From Aradus depressus (lineage: Eukaryota > Arthropoda > Insecta > Hemiptera > Aradidae): DNA of 64,000 bases. The notes beneath the pieces are model-generated. The model saw nothing but the letters and a program-made list of their open reading frames with translations, had not been told where the DNA came from and ran no database searches. This document shows positions 1 through 10,900 of the stretch, piece by piece. The position numbers were made by a program, and so were the translations under genes. Numbering within the stretch: position 1 is the stretch's first letter; each line of letters starts with the position of its first letter. The stretch covers positions 56,933,213 to 56,997,212 of the forward strand of contig OY759215.1 in NCBI GenBank assembly GCA_963662175.1, written 5' to 3'.

Positions 1-225
1 CATACTTCACTCTATGCAACCTTAGCTGAACTGATTCACAGCTTCATAGTTGGGTGCGCAAAATGAGTATTACTGAAGCTAAAATCTCACCAACTTTTGG
101 AACTGCGGCTTGAAACTCAGGCAATACGACATGAACAGGTTCAGAGAACAATGGAGATTATAGTTAGAAGAGTCCATAAATATTGCTTGGAAGGGCTACG
201 GAAATTCTTTTCCAAGGAATAAAAA
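1..225. other. No recognisable feature
   Basis: I see no coding potential, repeat or element end in this stretch. Confidence 0.5.
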
Positions 226-1712
226 TAACGGCGGTGAATCACCGGGTATGTACTTCCTCATCACGAATTAATCGATTACGTTATCAGTTTTGGTTTTTAA
301 AACTCAAAATTTTACTTAAATAGATAGTGGCTTCTAAATCCTCATACTAAATTTTGTGTCGATGCATTCATTACATCAGCAGTTATTAGGGTATTTGAGT
401 CGAGCCCTCCTTCTCTGCTCCCCCTCGACCGATTTTGCGGAGAATTAATAGATGTCATCTTTTTTGGTTTTAAACATACATATTAAATTTCTTGTCAATA
501 TTTTCATTACAACGGCCATTATTAAAGTTTTTGTGTTAAGCCTCTCCTAACCCCGTCTTTCTTTTGGCCGATTTCGTTGAAAATCCCTTGGAGTGAACTC
601 CTGAAGGTCACTCATATGAAATCTTAACACAAAGACCTTAATAATTGCCGTTGTAATGAAAGTATTGACAAGATATTTTATATTTACATTTAAAGCCTTC
701 AAAGATTTTCAGCGGAATCAGCTTAACGGGAGAGAGTGATCAGAGGGGACATCAACTCAAAAAACTGCCTATGTAATGACTATATCGTCAAGAAATTTTA
801 TATTTACATTTAAAGCCTTCAAAGGACGACACCTAATGATTTTCAGCGGAATCAGCTTAACGGGAGAGGGCGATCCGAGGAGACATCAACTCAAAAAACT
901 GCCTATGTAATGACTATAACGTCAAGAAATTTTATATTTACATTTAAAGCCTTCAAAGGACGACACCTAATGATTTTCAGCGGAATCAGCTTAACGGGAG
1001 AGGGCGATCCGAGGAGACATCAACTCAAAAAACTGCCTATGTAATGACTATATCGTCAAGAAATTTTATATTTACATTTAAAGCCTTCAAAGGACGACAC
1101 CTAATGATTTTCAGCGGAATCAGCTTAACGGGAGAGGGCGATCAGAGGAGACATCAACTCAAAAAACTGCCTATGTAATGACTATATCGTCATGAAATTT
1201 TATATTTAAATTCAAAATGAAATAACGTCGACTCCTATTAATTTTCTACGAAATTTCATATGTAAATTCAGAGCCCTCTAGGGACGACACCAATCAATTT
1301 TCTGCTAAATCAGCGGGGATCAGAGAAAGAGGATCAACACAAAAACCCTTATAACTGCCGATGTAATGAATGTATCGAAATACAATTTTATATTTAACTT
1401 CAAAATTCCAAATGGATGAAACCTATAAATTTTCTAAGAAATCGGTCGAAGGGAAGAGGGAGATCAGAGGAGGTGCGCTCGACTCAAATAACCAAACAAC
1501 TGGCGATGTAATGAATCTGTCGACACAACATTTAGTATGAGGTATATAAGTCATAAATAGATTCTTAACCGTAATAGTCGTTTGGTTTTAGAGAAAGAGC
1601 AAAAACGTGATTAATCGGCGAATGTTGGAAAAGATTAAATTCCGTTAAAACTTAGGACCGAATTTCTGAACAATTATATAACTTTCCCTATAGCTGGGGA
1701 AAGTAAAAAATG
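226..1712. repeat. Unclassified dispersed repeat DRF, rearranged copy
   Basis: This is the first of about twenty copies of a family called DRF here. In the forward sense DRF starts with a short hairpin (GAATCACCGG followed by ACTTCCCCAGC). It continues with diverged internal units of about 130 bp containing TTCATTACATCGGCAGTTAT and a C-rich GAGTTGAGCC stretch, and it ends with a hairpin around CTATACTTCGTATAG followed by GGGGAAGTA. Here the forward start lies at 226-600, units in reverse orientation fill about 600-1,625, and the forward 3' end lies at about 1,650-1,712. The copy therefore carries an internal inversion or a nested second copy. No protein-coding capacity is visible, and the class of element is unknown to me. 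Confidence 0.75.
617..1200 (-). repeat. 134-bp tandem array inside DRF
   Basis: Near-identical units recur with the anchor ATCAACTCAAAAAACTGCC at 751, 885, 1,019 and 1,153, exactly 134 bp apart. The first unit lacks a segment of about 26 bp. Each unit is one internal DRF unit read in reverse. The high identity compared with the diverged flanks points to recent local amplification. Confidence 0.9.
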
Positions 1713-2400
1713 TATGACTGCTGTTGAATTTCTCGTTCCAATAACACTTGTGGAAATAATACCACCATGTGGTGGTATAAGGGTTGGAATTTGACACGTG
1801 ATATCCTCCTTTTTTTTCCTCTTTTCTTTTGTGTGTGTTCTTTTTTTTAGTGGTTGGAGCCAATCTAGTATTCAGAGCGGAGCTGGGAGGTCGTCACGCG
1901 ATGCCGGATAATCTGCAACGAGTGGAGCCCCGTCATTACCCGCCATTACCTTGTAACATCTGAGCAATAGAATTCCCAAGTCTGACCGCCCCAACTCGCA
2001 ACATGTTTTCATATCAATTAAATATATGTGGGCATACATTTGTAGCCACCTCTTCCAATACGACCACGAAGAACATCACCTGCTCTAAATGTACTTCTGA
2101 GCGATTTCTTATTATATGTGCTATATAACCGGAAGTAACTGGTAACAACTTTGCGCACTCACGGTTCCTCGATTTTGGCAAAATATCAATTCTCGATCCT
2201 CAGGACGATCATAGCTTAATATTTGTCATTGTCATAAACCTGGCTAGCTGTAGTAACATAGCAAAAGATCCAGACAACAACTGACTTTATTTTCAAGATA
2301 TTTTTCGGACACATGTTAATTATAATGTATTTAACATAACTTAGAAAAACAACTGTGCGAAAAATGCACAACCAGCGGCTGGGCTGACATGTACTATCCA
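1713..2400. other. No recognisable gene or element
   Basis: Only short spurious open frames are present. An 8-bp inverted repeat at about 1,761-1,780 is not distinctive. Confidence 0.5.
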
Positions 2401-2417
2401 AAAATAATAAAAATAAA
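2401..2417. repeat. 17-bp AT-rich direct repeat, left copy
   Basis: AAAATAATAAAAATAAA here is repeated exactly at 17,639-17,655, just outside the far end of the satellite array. The two copies bracket the Helitron plus the array. The low complexity means this could be coincidence. Confidence 0.5.
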
Positions 2418-2530
2418 ATCTATATTAATAAAGCTGAAACGGGGTTTGTTTGTTTGTATGTATGTATGTTTGTTCCAGCATCACGCCCAAACCGCTGGAC
2501 GGATCTTCATGAAACTTCCTATTGAATAAT

Positions 2531-3850
2531 AGGCTATGTGGCGTCCCAAAATTTTGATCGGGAGGGGGGGTTGTAAGGGGGGCCTAAGTATAAAAATAGT
2601 GCTAACTCATTAACTAATGGGCGAATTGTCATGAAATTTTACAGGCAGTCTTTTTAAAAGCCAAACAAGAAAAAAAGGTGTGTGGCGTCCCAAAGTTTTG
2701 ATCGGGAGGGGGGGTTGTGGGGGTGCCTAAGTATAAAAATAGTGCTAACTCATTAACTAATGGGCGAATTGTCATGAAATTTTACAGGTAGTCTTTTTAA
2801 AAGCATAAACAAGAAAAAAAGGTGTGTGGCGTCCCAAAGTTTTGAACGGGAGGGGGGGTTGTGGGGGGGCCTAAGTATAAATATAGAGCTAACTCATTAA
2901 CTATGGGCGAATTGTCATGAAATTTCACACGTAGTCTTTTTAAAAGCCAAACAGGGAAAAAAGGTGTGTGGCGTCCCAAAGTTTTGAACGGGAGGGGGGG
3001 TTGTGGGGGGGCCTAAGTATAAATATAGAGCTAACTCATTAACTAATGGGCGAATCGTCATGAAATTTCACATGTAGTATTTTTAAAAGCCAAACAGGAA
3101 AAAAAGGTGTGTGGCGTCCCAAAGTTTTGAACGGGAGGGGGGGTTGTGGGGGGGCCTAAGTATAAATATAGAGCTAACTCTTTAACGGTTGGTCAGATTG
3201 TCACGAAATTTCACATGGAGTATTCCTGAAGGCCAAATAGAAAAATAAGGTGTGTGGCGTCCCAAAGTTTTGAACGGGAGGGGGGGTTGTGGGGGGGCCT
3301 AAGTATAAATATAGAGCTAGCTCATTAACGGTTGGTCGAATTGTCACAAAGTTTCACATGTAGTATTCCTGAAGACCAAATAAAAAAAATAGGCGGTGTA
3401 ACGGCTCAAAATTTTGTACGGGAGGGGGGGGTAGTGGCGGGGGGGCCTAAGTATAAATATGGTGCTAGCTCAATAACGGTTGGTCGTATTGTCATGGAAT
3501 TTCACATGTAGTATTCTTAAAAGCCAAATAGAAATATAGGGTGTATGTGTCACAAAATTTCGAACGGGAGGGTGGGTTGATGGGGGCCTAAGTATAAGTA
3601 TAGTGATAAGTCATTAACGGATGATCGGATTGTCACGAAATTTCACATGAAGTATTCATAAAGGCCAAATAGAAAAATAGGGTGTGTGACGTCAAAAAAT
3701 TGTGAACGGGAGGGGGGTTACGGGGGTAGGCCTAAATTTGAAGATAGTGATAGGTCATTAACGGATGATTGGATTGTCACGAAATTTCACATGTAGTATT
3801 CTTGATGGTCAAATAAAAAAATACACTATGTCAGATTTTAAAAATTTGGG
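2531..3850 (+). repeat. About 143-bp tandem array in the Helitron
   Basis: The anchor GCGTCCCAAA recurs at 2,541, 2,685, 2,829, 2,971, 3,114 and 3,257, with diverged copies near 3,400, 3,548 and 3,689. That makes about nine units of 142-144 bp. Each contains a G-rich tract (GGGAGGGGGGG) followed by CCTAAGTATAAA and ATTGTCATGAAATTT. The central copies are most alike and the right-hand ones have decayed. The repeated G tracts could form quadruplex structures on this strand. Confidence 0.9.
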
Positions 3851-3909
3851 AGGGGGGCTAAGCATAAAAATAATGCTGAATCATTGAAGGGTAATCGGAT
3901 TGTCATGAA

Positions 3910-4770
3910 TTTCACATGTAGTAGTAGTAACTATGTATTCGCTGTGGGGTTCACTGTTGCAAGACATTTACTAGCTGTGATGCCCAGCGTTCCTAATATC
4001 GTACTGGCTGTGGGGTCCGCTGTTGCAAGGCACTTACTAGCTGTAGTGCTCAGCCCCAGCGTTCCTAACTATGTACTGGCTGTGGGGTTCGCTGTTGCAA
4101 GGCACCTACTAGACATTTACTAACTGTGATGCCCAGCGTTCCTAACTTCGTACTAGCTGTGGGGTCCGCTCTTGCGAGGCACATACTAGCTGCGGTGACC
4201 AGCGTTCTAACTACATACTAGCTGTGGGATCCGCCGTTGCAAGGCATATACTACCTCTGGTGCCCAGCGTTCCTAACTACGTACTAGCTGTGGTGCCCAG
4301 CGTTGCAAGGCATATATTAGCTGTGGTCACAAACGTTCTTCAGTTCGCACTGGCTAGGACGTCCAGCGAAGCTAAGTATTCACTAGCTGTGGTTTCCGCC
4401 GTTGAAAGGCCCATACTAGCTGTGGTGCCCAGGGGTCCTAAAAACTTACTAGCGTTGCTATAGTTGAAGGACTATAAGCTTTATTCCGTATGAATAATTG
4501 AAAATTATAACATCATGAATGTACTGTTAAAGGGTAAGCGGATTGGCATGAATTTCACATATAGTAGTAGTAACTATGTATTCGCTGTGGGGTCCGCTGT
4601 TGCAAGGCATTTACTAGCTGCGGTCAATAGCGTTCTTAAGTACGCACTGGCTAGGATGTCCAGCGATGCTAAGTATTCACTATCTGTGGTTCCCGCTGTT
4701 GAAAGACGCATACTAGCTGTGATGCCCAGGGGTCCTAAAAACTTACTAGCTGGGGTGTTTGACGTTGAAG
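3910..4770 (+). repeat. 33-bp alternating minisatellite in the Helitron, duplicated block
   Basis: Units of about 33 bp begin ACTAGCTGTGG and alternate between two kinds of continuation, one with CCCAGCGTTCCTAAC and one with GCTGTTGCAAGGCA. Because 33 is a multiple of three, one frame stays open and gives 11-residue periodic peptides, which I regard as incidental. The block at 3,884-4,513 is partly copied at 4,515-4,835: the lead-in (AAGGGTAA, then GGATTG and CATGAATTTCACAT) and the exit (TTGAAGGACTATAAGC to ATGAATGTACTGTT) occur twice. Confidence 0.85.
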
Positions 4771-4878
4771 GACTATAAGCCTTATTCCGTATGAATAATT
4801 GAAAATTATAACATCATGAATGTACTGTTGAAGAATTTAAAAGACTTATAGGAGATAATAGTAGAAAAGTCAAAGTTC

Positions 4879-4906
4879 CCCGGGCAATGCCGGGTATTAC
4901 TGCTAG
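4879..4906 (+). other. Helitron 3' terminal hairpin and CTAG end
   Basis: The hairpin CCCGG-GCAATG-CCGGG is followed by TATTACTG and CTAG. The 5-bp GC stem, 6-nt loop and 8-nt spacing match Helitron termination signals. Confidence 0.85.
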
Positions 4907-7900
4907 TAGATTTAATATTGGTTAAAACTGATAGAGAACGACCGGGATATCTGAATCCTACAATAAAATTGAAATAAAAATGTTTTTCAAAAAATTCGCG
5001 CTATTTAACGGTTTATAGGCTTAATAATTGTTGAAACTGATACGACAGATTCAGATATATCCGGAAAGTCCCATCCGAAGGACGACGTTCTCAAGGCTAT
5101 TTTCAACCTGTGAAATTTCACCTACCCAGGTTTATTTACATAACATACGTCTCATTATCGAGTACCTCACATTCGAAAAAGACCTGGATCATCGCTTAAA
5201 GTCCCATCCGAAGGACGACGTGCTCAAGGTTATTTTCAACCTAAGTGAAATTTCACCTACGCAGGTTTATTTACATAACAGACGTCTCATTATCGAGTAC
5301 CTCACGTTCGAATAAGCCCTAGATCACCGCTTAAAGTCCCATCCGAAGGACGACGTGCTCAAGGTTATATTTAACTTCCCGATTAAAACATCTGACTTAA
5401 GTGCCTCAGCTAGATTTCTAAGTGGCGGTCCTGAGCTCGGTAGAATTTCTCGCTTTTTCACGGTTTATAGATTTAATATTTGTTAAGTCGATAGATGGTA
5501 GTAGGAAGTTGGCAGGAGTGTTGGGTGATGTCACGTACCTTATGTTGAGCAGAACGTTTAAGGATGCTAGGAAAGGTTCTAGCCGGATAAGAGTGCGAAA
5601 ACTGCCCCCAACAATTTTCGAATGAGCGATTGGCCAACAGTTTGCACATGTAAAAAAAAATGTTCCTGAAAATATCAGCTCCCTACTCCCATTATTCGAT
5701 GAGAAAAAAAATAAAAAGGCAATTTTAATTTGCCCCCTTGCTATTTAACGGTTTATAGGCTTAATAATTGTTAAAACTGATACGACAGATTCAGATATAT
5801 CCGGAAAGTCCCATCCGAAGGACGACGTGCTCAAGGCTATTTTCAACCTGTGAAATTTCACCTACCCAGGTTTATTTACATAACATACGTCTCATTATCG
5901 AGTACTTTACATTCGAAAAGGCCCTGGAGCATACCTTAAAGTCCCATCCGAATGACGACGTGCTCAAAGTTATTTCAACCTAAGTGAAATTTCACCTACC
6001 CAGGTTTATTTACAAAACATACGTCTCATTATCAAGTACCTCACGTTCGAAAAAGCCCTGGATCATCGCTTAAAGTCCCATTCGAAGGACGACGTGCTCA
6101 AGGTTATTTTTAACTTCCCGATTAAAATATCTGAATTAAGTGCCTCAGCTAGATTTCTAAGTGGCGATCCTGAGCTTGGTAGACTCCATTCTTCAAATTT
6201 CTCGCTTTTTAACTGTTTATAGATTTAATATTTGTTAAAACTGATAGAGAACGACCGGGATATCTGAATCCTACACTAAAATTGAAATAAAAATGTTTTT
6301 CAAAAAATTCGCGCTATTTAACGGTTTATAGGCTTAATAATTGTTGAAACTGATACGACAGATTCAGATATATCCGTAAAGTCCCATCCGAAGGACGACG
6401 TGCTCAAGGCTATTTTCAACCTGTGAAATTTCACCTACCCAGGTTTATTTACATAACATACGTCTCATTATCGAGTACCTCACATTCGAAAAAGACCTGG
6501 ATCATCGCTTAAAGTCCCATCCGAAGGACGACGTGCTCAAGGTTATTTTCAACCTAAGTGAAATTTCACCTACCCAGGTTTATTTACATAACATACGTCT
6601 CATTATCGAGTACCTCACGTTCGAAAAAGCCCTGGATCACCGCTTAAAGTCCCATCCGAAGGACGACGTGCTCAAGGTTATATTTAACTTCCCGATGAAA
6701 ACATCTGACTTAAGTGCCTCAGCTAGATTTCTAAGTGGCGGTCCTGAGCTCGGTAGAATTTCTCGCTTTTTCACGGTTTATAGATTTAATATTTGTTAAG
6801 TCGATAGATGGTAGTAGGAAGTTGGCAGGAGTGTTGGGTGATGTCACGTACCCTATGTTGAGCAGAACGTTTAAGGATGCTAGGAAAGGTTCTAGCCGGA
6901 TACGAGTGCGAAAACTACCCCCAACGATTTTCGAATGATCGATTGGCCAACAGTTTGCACATGTAAAAAAAAAATTTTCCTGAAAATATCAGCTCCCTAC
7001 TCCCATTATTCGATGAGAAAAAAAATAAAAAGGCAATTTTAATTTGCCCCCTTGCTATTTAACGGTTTATAGGCTTAATAATTGTTAAAACTGATACGAC
7101 AGATTCAGATATATCCGGAAAGTCCCATCCGAAGGACGACGTGCTCAAGGCTATTTTCAACCTGTGAAATTTCACCTACCCAGGTTTATTTACGTAACAT
7201 ACGTCTCATTAACAAGTACCTCACGTTCGAAAAAGCCCTGGATCATCGCTTAAAGTCCCATTCGAAGGACGACGTGCTCAAAGTTTTTTTTAACTTCCCG
7301 ATTAAAATATCTGAATTAAGTGCCTCAACTAGATTTCTAAGTGGCGATCCTGAGCTTGGTAGACTCCATTCTTCAAATTTCTCGCTTTTTAACGGTTTAT
7401 AGACTTAATATTTGTTAAAACTGATAGAGAACGACCAGGATATCTGAATCCTACACTAAAATTGAAGTAATAATGTTTTTCAAAAAATTCGCGCTATTTA
7501 ACGGTTTATAAGTTTAATAATTGTTAAAACTGATACGACAGATTCAGATATATCCGGAAAGTCCCATCCGAAGGACGACGTGCTCAAGACTATTTTCAAC
7601 CTAAGTGAAATTTCACCTGCCCAGGTTTATTTACATAACATACGTCTCATTATCGAGTACTTCACATTCAAAAAAGCCCTGGATCATCGCTTAATGTCCC
7701 ATCCGAAGGACGACGTGCTCAAGGTTATATTTAACTTCCCGATGAAAACATCTGACTTAAGTGCCTCAGCTAGATTTCTAAGTGGCGGTCCTGAGCTCGG
7801 TAGAATTTCTCGCTTTTTCACGGTTTATAGATTTAATATTTGTTAAGTCGATAGATGGTAGTAGGAAGTTGGCAGGAGTGTTGGGTGATGTCACGTACCC

Positions 7901-10900
7901 TATGTTGAGCAGAACGTTTAAGGATGCTAGGAAAGGTTCTAGCCGGATACGAGTGCGAAAACTACCCCCAACGATTTTCGAATGATCGATTGGCCAACAG
8001 TTTGCACATGTAAAAAAAAAATTTTCCTGAAAATATCAGCTCCCTACTCCCATTATTCGATGAGAAAAAAAATAAAAAGGCAATTTTAATTTGCCCCCTT
8101 GCTATTTAACGGTTTATAGGCTTAATAATTGTTAAAACTGATACGACAGATTCAGATATATCCGGAAAGTCCCATCCGAAGGACGACGTGCTCAAGGCTA
8201 TTTTCAACCTGTGAAATTTCACCTACCCAGGTTTATTTACATAACATACGTCTCATTATCAAGTACCTCACGTTCGAAAAAGCCCTGGATCATCGCTTAA
8301 AGTCCCATTCGAAGGACGACGTGCTCAAAGTTTTTTTTAACTTCCCGATTAAAATATCTGAATTAAGTGCCTCAGCTAGATTTCGAAGTGGCGATCCTGA
8401 GCTTGGTAGACTCCATTCTTCAAATTTCTCGCTTTTTAACGGTTTATAGATTTAATATTTGTAAAAACTGATAGAGAACGACCGGGATATCTGAATCCTA
8501 CACTAAAATTGAAATAAAAATGTTTTTCGAAATATTCGCGCTATTTAACGGTTTATAGGCTTAATAATTGTTGAAACTGATACGACAGATTCAGATATAT
8601 CCGGAAAGTCCCATCCGAAGGACGACGTGCTCAAGGCTATTTTCAACCTGTGAAATTTCACCTACCCAGGTTTATTTACATAACATACGTCTCATTATCG
8701 TGTACCTCACATTCGAAAAAGCCCTGGATCATCGCTTAATGTCCCATCCGAAGGACGACGTGCTCAAAGTTATTTTTAACTTCCCGATTAAAATATCTGA
8801 CCTAAGTGCCTCAGCTAGATTTCTAAGTGGCGATCCTAAGCTCGGTAGACTCCTTTCTTCAAATTTCTCGCTTTTTAACGGTTTATAGATTTAATATTTG
8901 TTAAAACTGATATAGAACGACCGGATTATCTGAATGCTACACAAAAATCAAAATAAGAAAGTTTTTTTTAAAAATTCGCGCTATTTAACGGTTTATAAGT
9001 TTAATTATTGTTAAAACTGATACGACAGATTCAGATATATCCGGAAAGTCCCATCCGAAGGACGACGTGCTCAAGACTATTTTCAACCTAAGTGAAATTT
9101 CACCTGCCCAGGTTTATTTACATAACATACGTCTCATTATCGAGTACCTCACATTCAAAAAAGCCCTGGAGCATCGCTTAAAGTCCCATCCGAAGGACGA
9201 CGTGCTCAAGACTATTTTCAACCTAAGTGAAATTTCACCTACCCAGGTTTATTTACATAACATACGTCTCATTATCGAGTACCTCACATTCGAAAAAGCC
9301 CTGGATCATCGCTTAATGTCCCATCCGAAGGACGACGTGCTCAAAGTTATTTTTAACTTCCCGATTAAAATATCTCAATTAAGTGCCTCAGCTAGATTTC
9401 GAAGTGGCGATTCTGAGCTTGGTAGACTCCATTCTTCAAATTTCTCGCTTTTTAACGGTTTATAGATTTAATATTTGTTAAAACTGATAGAGAACGACCG
9501 GGATATCTGAATCCTACACTAAAATTGAAATAAAAATGTTTTTCAAAAAATTCGCGCTATTTAACGGTTTGTAGGCTTAATAATTGTTGAAACTGACACG
9601 ACAGATTCAGATATATCCGGAAAGTCCCATCCGAAGGACGACGTGCTCAAGGCTATTTTCAACCTGTGAAATTTCACCTACCCAGGTTTATTTACATAAC
9701 ATACGTCTCATTATCGAGTACCTCACATTCGAAAAAGCCCAGGATCATCGCTTAAAGTCCCATCCGAAGGACGACGTGCTCAAGGTTATTTTCAACCTAA
9801 GTGAAATTTCACCTACCCAGGTTTATTTACATAACATACGTCTCATTATCGAGTACCTCACATTCGAAAAAGCCCTGGAGCATCGCCTAAAGTCCCATTC
9901 GAAGGACGACGTGCTCAAGGTTATTTTTAACTTCCCGATTAAAACATCTGACTTAAGTGCCTCAGCTAGATTTCTAAGTGGCGGTCCTGAGCTCGGTAGA
10001 ATTTCTCGCTTTTTCACGGTTTATAGATTTAATATTTGTTAAGTCGATAGATGGTAGTAGGAAGTTGGCAGGAGTGTTGGGTGATGTCACGTACCCTATG
10101 TTGAGCAGAACGTTTAAGGATGCTAGGAAAGGTTCTAGCCGGATAAGAGTGCAAAAACTGCCCCCAACGATTTTCGAATGAGCGATTGGCCAACAGTTTG
10201 CACATGTAAAAAAAAAATTTTCCTGAAAATATCAGCTCCCTACTCCCATTATTCGATGAGAAAAAAAATAGAAAGGCCATTTTAATTTGCCCTCTTGCTA
10301 TTTAACGGTTTATAGGCTTAATAATTGTTAAAACTGATACGACAGATTCAGATATATCCGGAAAGTCCCATCCGAAGGACGACGTGCTCAAGGCTATTTT
10401 CAACCTGTGAAATTTCACCTACCCAGGTTTATTTACATAACATACGTCTCATTATCGAGTACCTCACATTCGAAAAGGCCCTGGAGCATACCTTGAAGTC
10501 CCATCCGAAGGACGACGTGCTCAAGGTTATTTTGAACCTAAGTGAAATTTTACCTACCCAGGTTTATTTACATAACATACGTCTCATTATCGAGTACCTC
10601 ACATTCGAAAAAGCCCTGGAGCATCGCTTAAAGTCCAATTCGAAGGACGACGTGCTCAAGGTTATTTTTAACTTCCCGATTAAAACATCTGACTTAAGTG
10701 CCTCAGCTAGATTTCTAAGTGGCGGTCCTGAGCTCGGTAGAATTTCTCGCTTTTTCACGGTTTATAGATTTAATATTTGTTAAGTCGATAGATGGTAGTA
10801 GGAAGTTGGCAGGAGTGTTGGGTGATGTCACGTACCCTATGTTGAGCAGAACGTTTAAGGATGCTAGGAAAGGTTCTAGCCGGATAAGAGTGCAAAAACT

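Larger units (their letters stand above)
2419..4906 (+). mobile_element. Non-autonomous Helitron, about 2.49 kb
   Basis: The 5' end is TC preceded by host A, followed by TATATTAATAAAGCTGAAAC and a run of TTTGTTTG-type repeats typical of insect Helitron 5' ends. The 3' end has a GC-rich hairpin at 4,879-4,894, then 8 nt, then CTAG, with host T immediately after. This fits the CTRR ending and the A/T insertion site of rolling-circle transposons. No Rep/helicase reading frame is present, so the element depends on a partner. The interior is almost entirely tandem repeat (see the next two entries). Its right end touches the satellite array directly. Confidence 0.85.

Noticed and set aside
3884..4778. 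Periodic 11-residue peptides in the Helitron
   Set aside because: They are a by-product of the 33-bp repeat period. The block is a minisatellite inside a transposon.
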